Shown: positions 45,840 to 56,181, numbered from the stretch's first letter. The stretch: DNA of 64,000 bases from Pseudomonadales bacterium (GCA_022827245.1 JAJDTI010000001.1:35311-99310); one strand, 5' to 3'. Notes: generated by a model not told the origin, from the letters alone. Translations and numbers: made by a program.

Positions 45840-45870
45840 CTCGCGTACCCCCGTTGCTCGACCGCCCAAC

Positions 45871-46767
45871 CTACCACAGCACCAGCACCAGCCCGAGCAC
45901 GACCAGCGCGGCGCCGCCGATCTCCGCCGGGCGCACGCGCTCCCGGAAGAGCACGACACCGGCCCCGAAGGCGAACAGCAGTTCGACCTGCCCGAGCGCA
46001 CGAACGTAGGCCGCGGGCATGAGGGTCATGGCGGAGAACCAGCCCGCGGACGCCAGCATCCCCGCCAGGCCTACCCACGTCGACGCGCGCCAGGACCGCG
46101 CCACCCGGGCGAGGGCACCGCGGTCCCGCCACGCCAGGTACGCACCCATGCCCAGGGTCTGCACCGCCGTGGCCCCGAGCAGCGTCACCCCGGCGCGCAC
46201 GTAGAACTCTCCTTCCGGCAGGGCGAGCGAAGCGGCCCGGTAGGACACCGCGGACACGGCGAACCCCGCCCCCGCCGCGATCCCCAGCCAGGCGCCCCGC
46301 CCGAGGCCCGCGCGGATCACCGCGCGCGACTCCGCGGCGCCGCGCGTGGACAGGAGCACGACGCCGGCGAGGCTCACGACGATGCCGCCCAGGGCCAGCG
46401 GCGTCAGCGCGTCGCCCAGGATCACGAAGCCGAAGACCGCCGTCTGCACCGTCTCGGTCTTCGAATACGCCGTGCTCGCGGCGAAACTCCGGTGCCCGAA
46501 GCTGCGCACGAGCGCCACGGTGCCGAGCACCTGGAAGAAGCTGCCCGCGAGCACGTTCCAGAACCAGGACGCGTTCGGGAGCGGTACGTCGTGGCCGCCG
46601 GGGGAGGCGAGCAGCAGGACGAACACCGCCGCGAACGGGAACGCGTAACAGAAGCGGACGTAGGCGGCCTCCTCGTCGGAGAGCCGCTCGGTCAGCCTCT
46701 TCTGGAGCGCGGACCGCAGGTTCTGGCAGAACGCCGCCGCTACGGTGATCGGGATCCAGACATCCAC
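45871..46767 (-). CDS. EamA/DMT family transporter
   Basis: About 10 TM: FWNVLAGSFFQVLGTVALVRSFGHRSFAASTAYSKTETVQTAVFGFVILGD. Confidence 0.82.
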   Translation of the reverse strand: MDVWIPITVAAAFCQNLRSALQKRLTERLSDEEAAYVRFCYAFPFAAVFVLLLASPGGHDVPLPNASWFWNVLAGSFFQVLGTVALVRSFGHRSFAASTAYSKTETVQTAVFGFVILGDALTPLALGGIVVSLAGVVLLSTRGAAESRAVIRAGLGRGAWLGIAAGAGFAVSAVSYRAASLALPEGEFYVRAGVTLLGATAVQTLGMGAYLAWRDRGALARVARSWRASTWVGLAGMLASAGWFSAMTLMPAAYVRALGQVELLFAFGAGVVLFRERVRPAEIGGAALVVLGLVLVLW

Positions 46768-46788
46768 GCCTGCCGGGCCAACCGCCGC

Positions 46789-47280
46789 TCAGGGCGCGGC
46801 GGTCGACCCGGCGAAGTGCCCGTACGCGCCGCGGAAGAACAGCAGCGGGCCGCGCTCCCCGTCGAGGACCTCGATGTCCAGAACGCGGCCCACCGCGATG
46901 GTGTGGTCCCCCGCGTCGTGCTCGGCCTCGAGGGCGCAGTCCACGTACGCGAGCACGCCGTCGAGGATCGGAGCCCCGGAGGCGCCGGGCCGCCACCCGA
47001 CGTCCGCCACCTCGCCGCTCCGGGCGAACACGTCGGAGACCGCCTGCTGATCCTCGCCGAGCACGTTGATGCAGAAGCGCCCCGTCGCCCGGATCCTGGG
47101 CCAGCTCGTGCTGCTCTTGCCAGGGCACACGGCGATCAGCGGCGGCTCGAGCGAGAGCGAGACGAAGGACTGCGCGGCGAAACCGGCCATGCCGCCGTCG
47201 GACGCCCCCGTGACGATGACGACGCCCGTGCAGAACTGGCCCATGGTGTCGCGGAACTCGCGGCCGTGGAACTTCGTCAT
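46789..47280 (-). CDS. flavin reductase family protein
   Basis: FRDTMGQFCTGVVIVTGASDGGMAGFAAQSFVSLSLEPPLIAVCPGKSS. Confidence 0.9.
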   Translation of the reverse strand: MTKFHGREFRDTMGQFCTGVVIVTGASDGGMAGFAAQSFVSLSLEPPLIAVCPGKSSTSWPRIRATGRFCINVLGEDQQAVSDVFARSGEVADVGWRPGASGAPILDGVLAYVDCALEAEHDAGDHTIAVGRVLDIEVLDGERGPLLFFRGAYGHFAGSTAAP

Positions 47281-47378
47281 CGCTTCCTTTGCGTCCCGAG
47301 GCGTCCCGAGGCGTCCTAGTCGAAAGCGGGCAAAGGTATCACGCCGCCGAAAGGTATCCGGTCTACAATGCCGCACCC

Positions 47379-48884
47379 ATGGCCGAGGTCAGCGCGCCCT
47401 TCCCCGACGCCTCGAAACAGACCTTCGCGGCACTCGACCTGGGATCGAACAGCTTCCACCTGATCGTCGCCATCGACCAGGGCGAGCGGCTGCAGGTCGT
47501 CGACCGGCACCGCGAGATGGTGCGCCTCGCCGAAGGGCTCGGCGACCGGCAGGAACTCTCGCCGGCGACGTCGCAACGTGCCCTCGCCTGCCTGGAACGC
47601 CTCGGCCAGCGCCTGCGCGAACTCCCGGCGCGCAACGTGCGCGTCGTCGGCACCAACGCCCTGCGCAAGGCCCGCAACAGCCGCAGCTTCATCCGGCGCG
47701 CCGAGCAGGCCCTCGGCCACCGGATCGAGATCATCAGCGGCCGGGAGGAAGCGCGCCTCATCTATCTGGGCGTGTCCCACTCCCTCGAGGACGACCGGGA
47801 CTCCCGGCTGGTCGTGGACATCGGCGGAGGCAGCACCGAGATCATCCTCGGCAGGCGCTTCCAGCCCAGTCTCATGGAGAGCCTGTTCATCGGGTGCGTC
47901 GGACTGTCCGACCGGTTCTTCCCGGACGGCGTCATCACGGAGCGCGCCATGGAAGACGCCGAGCGCGCCGCCCGGCAGGAACTCGAGGCCGTCGAGCAGA
48001 TCTTCCTGGCCCGCGGGTGGGACACGGCGATCGGCGCCTCCGGCACCGTGCTCGCCATATGCGGCGTCGCCGAGACCGAGACCGGCGCCAAGGAGATCAC
48101 GGCGGCGGGCCTGCGCCAGGTCCGCGGACGCGTGCTCGAAGCCGGCCATGTCGAACGCCTGGAGTTCGACGCCGTCGGAGTCGAGCGCGCACCCGTCTTT
48201 CCCGGCGGCGTGGCCATCCTGTCGGCGATCTTCGAGTCCCTGCGCATCGAGCGCATGTCCGTTTCCGACGGGGCGCTCCGCGAGGGGCTCCTGCACGACC
48301 TGCTCGGGCGCGTCCACGACGAGGACATCCGCGACCGGACCGTGCACAACCTGGCCGGGCGCTACCACGTCGACCGTGACCACGCCGGGCGCGTCGCCCG
48401 CACCGCCGGCAACCTCCTCGACCAGGTCGGCCCGGGCTGGGGCCTCGCGGACCCGGACCTCGCGGCGCTCCTCCGCTGGGGCGCCACGCTGCACGAGATC
48501 GGCCTCGACATCGCGCATAACCAGTACCACAAGCACGGCGGCTACCTGCTCGACAACATGGACCTGCCCGGGTTCTCCCGTCCCGAGCAGCACCGGGTGT
48601 CCCTGCTGGTCCGCGCGCACCGCCGCAAGTTCCCTGTCGACGACTTCGTCGACGCCGAGCACATCCTGCGGCTCTGCGTACTGCTCCGGATCGCGGTAGT
48701 GCTCCACCGGGGCCGCACCGACGCTCCGCTGCCGTCGTTCGGCATCTCCGCCCGCGACCGCACCGTGCGGCTGTGGCTGCCCGCGAAGTGGCTACAGGCG
48801 CACCCGCTGACGCAGCTCGACCTCGAGCAGGAGGCGGAGTACCTGGCGGGCGCGCAGGTCGAGCTGCGGGTCTCGGCGCGGTAG
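47379..48884 (+). CDS. ppx: exopolyphosphatase (Ppx/GppA family)
   Basis: FAALDLGSNSFHLIVA, SGREEARLIYLGVSHSL, LVVDIGGGSTEIILG. Confidence 0.93.
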   Translation: MAEVSAPFPDASKQTFAALDLGSNSFHLIVAIDQGERLQVVDRHREMVRLAEGLGDRQELSPATSQRALACLERLGQRLRELPARNVRVVGTNALRKARNSRSFIRRAEQALGHRIEIISGREEARLIYLGVSHSLEDDRDSRLVVDIGGGSTEIILGRRFQPSLMESLFIGCVGLSDRFFPDGVITERAMEDAERAARQELEAVEQIFLARGWDTAIGASGTVLAICGVAETETGAKEITAAGLRQVRGRVLEAGHVERLEFDAVGVERAPVFPGGVAILSAIFESLRIERMSVSDGALREGLLHDLLGRVHDEDIRDRTVHNLAGRYHVDRDHAGRVARTAGNLLDQVGPGWGLADPDLAALLRWGATLHEIGLDIAHNQYHKHGGYLLDNMDLPGFSRPEQHRVSLLVRAHRRKFPVDDFVDAEHILRLCVLLRIAVVLHRGRTDAPLPSFGISARDRTVRLWLPAKWLQAHPLTQLDLEQEAEYLAGAQVELRVSAR

Positions 48885-48908
48885 GGGGCGCCCTCGCGGC
48901 GTCCCGGC
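48881..48908 (+). repeat. Dispersed palindromic repeat overlapping a stop codon (copy 3)
   Basis: GTAGGGGGCGCCCTCGCGGCGTCCCGGC; TAG is the ppx stop. Confidence 0.5.
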
Positions 48909-48928
48909 GCGGCCCTGCGGGTCGCGTT

Positions 48929-48952
48929 GCAGTTTCGCTGGCGCGAAACTGC
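48929..48952. repeat. Perfect palindrome in ppx-ppk intergenic region
   Basis: GCAGTTTCGC-TGGC-GCGAAACTGC. Confidence 0.6.
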
Positions 48953-48983
48953 CCTCGTCGGCGGTGCCTTTCTCCAACTCCGA

Positions 48984-49008
48984 CACGGGCGGGGGCAAGC
49001 CCCCCGTG
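48984..49008. terminator. Terminator-like hairpin between convergent ppx and ppk
   Basis: CACGGGcGGGGGC-AA-GCCCCCCGTG. Confidence 0.45.
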
Positions 49009-49009
49009 C

Positions 49010-51082
49010 TCAGTCCGGCAGCGTCTCCAGCAGCAGTTGCTGCGCCGCCACCCGCTTGCCTGTCTCCGGCCGCTGTTCGTAGGTCCCGTCGGGCTTGAGT
49101 TCCCACTTGGTGGAGTCGGCGAGGTAGAGCTCGAGGTCGCGGATCACGGCGCGGCGCAGCCCCTCTTCCTCGATCGGGAAACAGGTCTCCACCCGGTCGA
49201 AGAAGTTCCGCTGCATCCAGTCCGCGCTCGAGAGGTACACGCGCGGCTCGCCGCCGTCCTCCGACGCGTTCTCGAAGTAGAACACCCGGGTGTGCTCGAG
49301 GAACCTGCCGATCACCGAGAAGACGCGGATGTTCTCCGAGACGCCCGCGACGCCCGGGCGCAGCGCGCACATGCCCCGCACCACCAGGTCGATCGATACC
49401 CCGGCCTGCGAGGCGCGATAGAGGGCCTGGATGACGCCAGGCTCCACGAGCGAGTTCATCTTCGCGATCACGCGGGCCGGCAGGCCGTTCCCGGCGTTCT
49501 CGATCTCGGTCTCGATGTGGGAGAGCATCGTGCTGTGCAGCGTGAAGGGGGACTGCAGCATCTTCTTCAGGCGGCCGGCGCGACCCATGGTCGTGAGCTG
49601 CTTGAACACCTTCTGCACGTCCTGCCCGAACGCGTCGTCGCAGGTGAACAGCCCGTAGTCCGTGTACAGGCGTGCGGTGCGCGCGTGGTAGTTGCCCGTG
49701 CCGAGGTGCACGTAGCGCGCGAGCTTGCGTCCCTCGCGGCGGATCACCATGCACATCTTCGCGTGCGTCTTGTAGCCGACCACGCCGTACACGACCTGCG
49801 CCCCCGCTTCCTGCAGGTGCGTCGCCAGCTCGATGTTGGCCGCCTCGTCGAAGCGCGCGCGCAGCTCGATGACGACCAGCACCTCCTTGCCGTTCGATGC
49901 CGCGTCCACCAGCGCCTTGACGACCGCCGAGTCGGCGCCCGTCCGGTACAGCGTCTGCCGGATGGCCAGCACGCTCGGGTCGCTGGCCGCCTGGCGCAGG
50001 AAGTCGACGACCGGCGCGAACGAGTCGAAGGGGTGGTGCAGCAGCACGTCGCCCTCCCGGATCGCGCTGAACACGTCCGTCGCGCGCTGGATGCGCCGGG
50101 ACACGCGCGGCGTGAACCCCGGGTACTTGAGGTCCGGCCGGTCGACCAGGTCCGGGATCTGCATGAGCCGCATGAGGTTCACCGGGCCGTTGCACGAGTA
50201 CACGTCCATGTCGTCGAGGTCGAACTGCGCCTGCAGGAACCGCTCGACGGGGCCCGGGCACTCCTCGGCGAGTTCCATCCGCACCGCGTCGCCGAACCTG
50301 CGTGACGGCAGCTCGCCCTCCATCGCCCGCAGCAGGTCGTCCACCTCCTCTTCGTCGAGCAGCAGGTCGCTGTTGCGGGTGACGCGGAACTGGTAGCACC
50401 CCGTGGCCTTCATGCCGGCGAACAGTTCGTCCACGTGCGCATGGATGATCGACGACAGGAACACGAACTCGTGCGGAGCCTCGGCGTGCGTGTCCGGCAG
50501 GCGGACCATGCGCGGCAACGCCCGGGGCGCCTGGACGATGGCCATCCCGCTGCTGCGGCCGAAGGCGTCCTTGCCGTCGAGCGTGACGATGAAGCTCAGG
50601 CTCTTGTTGAGCGGGCGCGGGAACGGGTGCGCCGGGTCGAGCCCGATCGGCGTGAGGATCGGCTCCAGTTCGCGGTTGAAGTACTGCTTCAGCCACTGGC
50701 GCTGGCGCTTGTCCCAGCTCGCACGGCGCCGGAAGCGGATGCCCTCGGCGTCGAGGAGCGGGAACAGCACGTCGTTCATCACCCGGTACTGCTCGGCCAC
50801 GAGTTCGTGGGTCAGCTCGGCGATGCGACGCAGTTGTTCGGAGGGCGTGAGGTTGTCCGTACCGCGGTGGGTTCCGCCGAGGGCTTCCTGCTGCTTGAGC
50901 CCGGCCACGCGGATCTCGAAGAACTCGTCCAGGTTGGAACTGGAGATGCACAGGAAGCGCAGGCGCTCGAGGAGCGGGACCTCGTCCTTCTTCGCCTGCT
51001 CCAGGACGCGCCGGTTGAACTCGAGGAAGGCGAGTTCGCGGTTGATGTAGAGGTCCGGGGCTGCGAGATCCACCGTTTCCAT
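49010..51082 (-). CDS. ppk1: polyphosphate kinase 1
   Basis: LYINRELAFLEFNRRVLEQAKKDEVPLLERLRFLCISSSNLDEFFEIRVAGLK; HLGTGNYHARTARLYTDYGLFT. Confidence 0.97.
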   Translation of the reverse strand: METVDLAAPDLYINRELAFLEFNRRVLEQAKKDEVPLLERLRFLCISSSNLDEFFEIRVAGLKQQEALGGTHRGTDNLTPSEQLRRIAELTHELVAEQYRVMNDVLFPLLDAEGIRFRRRASWDKRQRQWLKQYFNRELEPILTPIGLDPAHPFPRPLNKSLSFIVTLDGKDAFGRSSGMAIVQAPRALPRMVRLPDTHAEAPHEFVFLSSIIHAHVDELFAGMKATGCYQFRVTRNSDLLLDEEEVDDLLRAMEGELPSRRFGDAVRMELAEECPGPVERFLQAQFDLDDMDVYSCNGPVNLMRLMQIPDLVDRPDLKYPGFTPRVSRRIQRATDVFSAIREGDVLLHHPFDSFAPVVDFLRQAASDPSVLAIRQTLYRTGADSAVVKALVDAASNGKEVLVVIELRARFDEAANIELATHLQEAGAQVVYGVVGYKTHAKMCMVIRREGRKLARYVHLGTGNYHARTARLYTDYGLFTCDDAFGQDVQKVFKQLTTMGRAGRLKKMLQSPFTLHSTMLSHIETEIENAGNGLPARVIAKMNSLVEPGVIQALYRASQAGVSIDLVVRGMCALRPGVAGVSENIRVFSVIGRFLEHTRVFYFENASEDGGEPRVYLSSADWMQRNFFDRVETCFPIEEEGLRRAVIRDLELYLADSTKWELKPDGTYEQRPETGKRVAAQQLLLETLPD

Positions 51083-51164
51083 CGGGTGTTCCGTCCCGAC
51101 AGTCGGCCCGGAGGGTCGGGAAGCGGATTCTACACCCGCCGGGAAGCGGGCCACCCCCGCGTGC

Positions 51165-54100
51165 TCACCGCCGCGTCGCGCGGATCTCCCCGAAGCGGGA
51201 GAAGTCCTCCCGGATCATCAGCAGCGCCGGCACCAGGAACAGGATGATGACGCTCGCGAACACGATCCCGGTGGCCAGGCTCACCGCCATCGGGATCAGG
51301 AACTGGGCCTGCGTGCTCGTCTCGAAGAGCATGGGCGTGAGGCCGAGGCCGGTGGTGGCGGTGGTCAGGAAGATGGCCCGGAAGCGGCGTTGCGACGCGA
51401 GCACCACGGCGTCCATCGGGGTCAGACCCGTGGACCGCCGCTGCTCGTTGTAGCGGTGCACGAGCACCAGCGAGTCGTTGATGACCACGCCGCTCAACGC
51501 CACGATGCCGAAGATCGAGATGAACGACAGGTCGTAGCCGAGCAGGAAGTGGCCGACGAACGCGCCCGAGGCGCCGAACGGGATCGCCGCGAGGACGACG
51601 AAGGGCTGGGAGTAGCTGTGCAGCACCGAGGCCAGCAGGGCGTAGATCACCAGCAGCGCGACGAGCGCCAGGCGCCCGAGGGACGCGATGTCCTGGGCCT
51701 GTTCGCGGCCGAGGCCCGCCTGGACGATCTGCAGGCCCGGGTAGTCGGCCCGCAGCGGCGGGAAGAGCTCCGTCTCGATGCGGTCGATGACCTCGTTGGG
51801 CGTGGCGAGGGCCGTGTCCACGTCCGCGGAAACCGTGACGATGCGGCGCCCGTCGACCCGGTTGATCTCCGAGAAGCTGCGCGATTCGGCGACTCGGGCG
51901 ACGGTCGAGAGCGGGGCCTCCGTGCCGTCCGCCAGCCGGATGCGCACGTTGAAGAAATCCCGCGTGCTGCTGCGCTGCTCCCGGGGGTACCGCACCATGA
52001 CCTTCAGCTCTTCGCGTCCGCGCTGGATGCGGTGCACCTCTTCCCCGAAGAAGTGCTGCCGGAGCTGGCGCGCGACGCCGGCCGGGGACAGCCCCGCCGC
52101 CTCGCCCGCAGCGGTCAGTTCGATGTCGTACTGGCGCTTGCCGAGGCTCACCGTGTCCTGGATCTCGGCCGTTCCGGGGATCCCGGCCATGCCCGCCTTC
52201 ATGCGTTCGACCGCCGCCAGGAGAATGTCGTCGTCCCGGTGCGAGAACTCGTACTCGATGTCGCCCCCGCCGAAGAAGTCGGTCGCGAACGAGAGGCGCT
52301 CCACCCCCGCGATCGTGCCCACCTTGTCCCGCCACAGACGGCCGAGTTCGCGGGCCGACAGCTCGCGGGCCGGCTCGCGCTCGAGCTGCACCTCGACCGT
52401 GGCCATGTGACTGCCGAACGCGGACACGCCCGGGCCGCCCGGGCCGCCGCCGCTGGTGGCGATCCGACCGCCGACGGTGACGTTGACCGTCTTGATCGAG
52501 GTACCACCCACGTCCCGGTCCACTTCGCGGACCGCCGCGGCGATGCCCTGGGCGGCGTCCCGGGTAGTCGCGAACGGCGTTCCGACCGGAAACTCCAGTT
52601 CCGCACTCATCTCCTCCGCTTCCAGGGCCGGGAAGAAGATGAACCGCACCGCGCCCGTCTGCACCAGCGAGAACGCCGCGCCGATCAGCACCAGACCCGC
52701 CAGCAGCGTCAGGTAACGGTGCCGCACCGCGCGCCGCACGCCGGAGGTGACCACTTCGTCGCGAAACCGCTTGACGGCGCGCCCGATGGCGTTCTGCAGC
52801 GTGTCCAGGGGCCAACGGCTCCAGCCCCCGGGGTGCGAGAGGTGCGACGGCAGGATCAGGAACGCCTCGACGAGCGACATGCCCAGTACCGCGATCACCA
52901 CGATCGGCACCTGGCCCAGGATCTGCCCGAACGTTCCGGTCAGCAGCAGCAGTGGCGCGAACGCCGCCATGGTCGTCAGCACGCCGATGAACACCGGCGC
53001 GAACACGCCGCGTACGCCCGCGATCGAGGCCTCCGGGCCCACGTGCTCGCCGGCCTCGCGCTCGGTGATGATGTTCTCGCCCACCACCACCGCGTCGTCC
53101 ACGACAATCCCGATCACGATGATCAGCGCGAACAACGACACCATGTTGACGTTGACGCCCAGGTACGGCAGCAGCAGGAAGGCGCCCATGAACGAGATGG
53201 GCACCCCCATGGCCACCCAGAACGCGAGCCGCAGGTCGAGCATCAGCACGAGGAACAGGAACACGAGCGCGAAACCGAGCGTCCCGTTGCGCAGCAGCAG
53301 GCTCAGGCGGCCCGCCAGGATCTCCGTCTGGTCTGCCCAGACCGCGACGTCGACGCCCTCCGGCGGGTCGAGGGTCGCCATGTGCAGCTTGATTGCGTCC
53401 GCGATCTCGATGGCGTCCTCGGCCTCGGACTTCTGAACCCGCACGAAGATGCTGTCGCGGCCCTCGTAGCGGTTGATCAGGTCGACATCGGCGAACCCGT
53501 CCCGTATGACGGCGACGTCCGCGAGCCGCAGGATGCTGCCGTCCGGCGCTGCGCGCAGCACGATGTCCTCGAACTCCTCGCCCGTCTCGCGCTTGGCGTT
53601 CGTGCGCAGCAGGAGATCGCCGGCCCCGGTGCGGATCTCCCCCGACGACAGGTTGAGCGACGACGCGCGGACGGCCGCCGCCACCTGGGTCATCGACAGG
53701 CCATGGCGCCGCAGCGCTTCCTCGCGCACCTCGATGGCGATCTCGTAGTCCCGGGTGCCGAGCAGCTCGACCAGCGACACTTCCGGCAACGCCAGCAACT
53801 CCTGCTCGAGCCACTCCGCGGCCTCCCGCAGGGACCGCTCCCCGCGTTCAGACGCGACCACGAGGGTGATGACGTCGCTGATGGTTTCCGCCACGACGAT
53901 GTCCACCTCCTCCGCGTCAAGGGGCGGGAAGTCGGCGATGCGGTCCACCGCGGTCTCGATGTCGTTGCGCACCTTGATCTCGTCGACGCGGTCCTTGAGT
54001 TCGACCTGCACGACGCCCATGTTCTCCGAAGCGGTCGAGGACACCCGCTCGACCCCGTCGATCCCGAGCGTGGCTTCCTCGACGCGGCGCGTGATGCCCT

Positions 54101-54329
54101 CCTCTACCTCCGAGGGAGTGGCGCCGGGATAGGGCACGGTGATCGAGATGATGCCGGGGTCGAGCGTCGGGAAGATCTGCGCCGTCATGCCCAGCGCCGA
54201 GATGAGTCCGCCGACCAGGAGGACGGCCATGACCAGGTTGCCGGCGACGGGGTTGTAGGAGAACGCGGCGACGACGCCCCGGCGCTCGCGGGTCTCGGCC
54301 GCGCTGCGCAGGGTAGCCTGGTCGCTCAT
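51165..54329 (-). CDS. efflux RND transporter permease subunit
   Basis: 1054 aa; FSYNPVAGNLVMAVLLVGGLISALG, TVPYPGATPSEVEEGI, ALIIVIGIVVDDAVVVGENI. Confidence 0.95.
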   Translation of the reverse strand: MSDQATLRSAAETRERRGVVAAFSYNPVAGNLVMAVLLVGGLISALGMTAQIFPTLDPGIISITVPYPGATPSEVEEGITRRVEEATLGIDGVERVSSTASENMGVVQVELKDRVDEIKVRNDIETAVDRIADFPPLDAEEVDIVVAETISDVITLVVASERGERSLREAAEWLEQELLALPEVSLVELLGTRDYEIAIEVREEALRRHGLSMTQVAAAVRASSLNLSSGEIRTGAGDLLLRTNAKRETGEEFEDIVLRAAPDGSILRLADVAVIRDGFADVDLINRYEGRDSIFVRVQKSEAEDAIEIADAIKLHMATLDPPEGVDVAVWADQTEILAGRLSLLLRNGTLGFALVFLFLVLMLDLRLAFWVAMGVPISFMGAFLLLPYLGVNVNMVSLFALIIVIGIVVDDAVVVGENIITEREAGEHVGPEASIAGVRGVFAPVFIGVLTTMAAFAPLLLLTGTFGQILGQVPIVVIAVLGMSLVEAFLILPSHLSHPGGWSRWPLDTLQNAIGRAVKRFRDEVVTSGVRRAVRHRYLTLLAGLVLIGAAFSLVQTGAVRFIFFPALEAEEMSAELEFPVGTPFATTRDAAQGIAAAVREVDRDVGGTSIKTVNVTVGGRIATSGGGPGGPGVSAFGSHMATVEVQLEREPARELSARELGRLWRDKVGTIAGVERLSFATDFFGGGDIEYEFSHRDDDILLAAVERMKAGMAGIPGTAEIQDTVSLGKRQYDIELTAAGEAAGLSPAGVARQLRQHFFGEEVHRIQRGREELKVMVRYPREQRSSTRDFFNVRIRLADGTEAPLSTVARVAESRSFSEINRVDGRRIVTVSADVDTALATPNEVIDRIETELFPPLRADYPGLQIVQAGLGREQAQDIASLGRLALVALLVIYALLASVLHSYSQPFVVLAAIPFGASGAFVGHFLLGYDLSFISIFGIVALSGVVINDSLVLVHRYNEQRRSTGLTPMDAVVLASQRRFRAIFLTTATTGLGLTPMLFETSTQAQFLIPMAVSLATGIVFASVIILFLVPALLMIREDFSRFGEIRATRR

Positions 54330-54339
54330 GGGGTGCTTA

Positions 54340-55677
54340 TCAGCCCGCTATGCGGACTTCGAGCCCGTCGCGGCCCCCGGGCGCGGCGCCGATCACGACG
54401 CCCTCGCCGGGATCGAAGGCCCGCACCACGAGACCGTCCGGAGAGCGCCCCAGAATGGTGACGTCCTGGCGTTGCAGCTGTCCGCCAACCACGCGCCAGA
54501 CGTGGCCCCCCGCCTGCTCCGCCGCGTCCGGCAGCACGAACGTGTCCGCCACCACGGGTCCGTGCACCGTGACGTCGACGAACGTGCCCGGGGCGACCTG
54601 TGCATCCTCCGGCAGACCGAGGTACAGCTTCGCGAAGCGGGTGCGCGCGTCGAGTTCGGCCGACACCCGTTCGACGGTCGCTTCCAGTTCCATCCCGACG
54701 GCCCGCACCGTCGCCGTGCGCCCCACGGCCGGCTCGAGCCGCGCGAGTTCATCCTGCGCGACCGGCGCCACCGCCTCCAGGGAGTCGAACGCGAACGCCT
54801 GTCCGAACGGCTGGTTGGGGGACAGCATCTGGCCGACCTCCGCGGTCGTCTCCGTGACCTTGCCGGCGAACGGCAGCGAGAACCGGGTACGCGTGAAGTC
54901 GAGTTCCACGACGGCGAGCCGCGCCCGGGCCGACTCGAGCCGCGCCCGGGCCTGCGCGATCTGGGGAATGCGGGCGACCAGCGGCGGGACCCGGTCTCCA
55001 GGATGCAGGATGGCGTAGTTCGCCCGCGCCGCGTCGCTCTCGGCGAGCCGCAATCTTAGGTCCGCCTCCGCGGACGCGACGTCGGCCCTGGCCTGCTCCA
55101 GCGCCAGTTCGAAATCGCGCGGATCGATCGTCACCAGCACCTGGCCCGCGGCGAACTCGCCGCCCGCCCGCAGGGACTCAGACACCGCGACGATGCGTCC
55201 GCCAACCTGCGGCGTGAGGGCGACATAGCTGCGCGGGTCGATGGTCCCCGTGGCCTCGACCTCGACGACCGTGGACACCGGAACCGGGACCACGACGCTG
55301 ACGAGCGGCGCCAGGTTCGCCGCCCCGGCGCCACCGGGGCCGCCGGGTGCGCGCACCGGGGTGTCCGCGGGCGTCCGGGACACCGCCACCGCGATGCCGA
55401 CCAGGGCGATGACCACCAGGATCTGCAGCGGACCCACCCAGCGTCGCCGGCGCGGCGCGTGTCCACCCGGGTGCAGGGGCGTCTCGGGGGCATCGCCCTC
55501 CCCGCTGCCCTCCCCGCTGCCCAGAGGAGCCGCCTCCGGCGCGTACGGCCCCGGCGCGTCCTCCTCCGCGCTCTCCCCGACTTCCCCGACGGCCGCGTCG
55601 TTGTCCGTCACCGCCTCCGCGGACTGCTGTCCGAAGGCCCTCCGACTGAACAGCCGAGGCTTCCTGATCGCCTTCAT
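54340..55677 (-). CDS. efflux RND transporter periplasmic adaptor subunit
   Basis: VEVEATGTIDPRSYVALTPQVGGRIVAVSESLRAGGEFAAGQVLVTIDPRDFELALEQARADVASAEADLRL. Confidence 0.92.
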   Translation of the reverse strand: MKAIRKPRLFSRRAFGQQSAEAVTDNDAAVGEVGESAEEDAPGPYAPEAAPLGSGEGSGEGDAPETPLHPGGHAPRRRRWVGPLQILVVIALVGIAVAVSRTPADTPVRAPGGPGGAGAANLAPLVSVVVPVPVSTVVEVEATGTIDPRSYVALTPQVGGRIVAVSESLRAGGEFAAGQVLVTIDPRDFELALEQARADVASAEADLRLRLAESDAARANYAILHPGDRVPPLVARIPQIAQARARLESARARLAVVELDFTRTRFSLPFAGKVTETTAEVGQMLSPNQPFGQAFAFDSLEAVAPVAQDELARLEPAVGRTATVRAVGMELEATVERVSAELDARTRFAKLYLGLPEDAQVAPGTFVDVTVHGPVVADTFVLPDAAEQAGGHVWRVVGGQLQRQDVTILGRSPDGLVVRAFDPGEGVVIGAAPGGRDGLEVRIAG

Positions 55678-55800
55678 GCGGGCTCGCGGCTCCACCGACG
55701 CACCTGTCGATTCTACGCAAAACCCGCGGAGATTCGTCGCCGGCCGGAACCGTGCGCGGCGCGCCGGGCACCGTGCGGCGGCGGGTTATCATCCTGCGCG

Positions 55801-56169
55801 ATGTTCCAGCTCGCCAACACCTGGCCCCGTTACCGCGGCAGGACCCAGCGCATCCTGGCCGCCTACCGGGTGTTCCTCGAGAACCCGACCGAGGGACTGC
55901 ATCCCCAACAGGTCGCGCGGCGCACGGGCATGTCGATGATGACGGCGGCCGCGTTGCTGGAAGGCGTACCCGACCTCTTCGTGAAACTGCCCAAGCGCGA
56001 CGGCCTCACCCGCTACCGCCTGAACAGCAGGACCACCGCCGCGGACCCGGAGGAGATCGAGGCGTTCGTCTTGCGCTCGGCCCGGCGCGAGGGCTGGGTC
56101 CTCTACGCGGGGCTCGCGATGGTGCTGCTCGGCGTGCTCATGGTCGTGCTCCTGATGCGGGCGTCGTGA
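55801..56169 (+). CDS. hypothetical membrane-anchored protein
   Basis: 122 aa with winged-helix-like N-terminus and C-terminal TM (LYAGLAMVLLGVLMVVLLM). Confidence 0.6.
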   Translation: MFQLANTWPRYRGRTQRILAAYRVFLENPTEGLHPQQVARRTGMSMMTAAALLEGVPDLFVKLPKRDGLTRYRLNSRTTAADPEEIEAFVLRSARREGWVLYAGLAMVLLGVLMVVLLMRAS

Positions 56170-56181
56170 CCGGTCCCGGGC

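Noticed and set aside
51390-54461. 1023-aa + strand ORF
   Set aside because: Antisense shadow of the RND permease; no recognisable domain.
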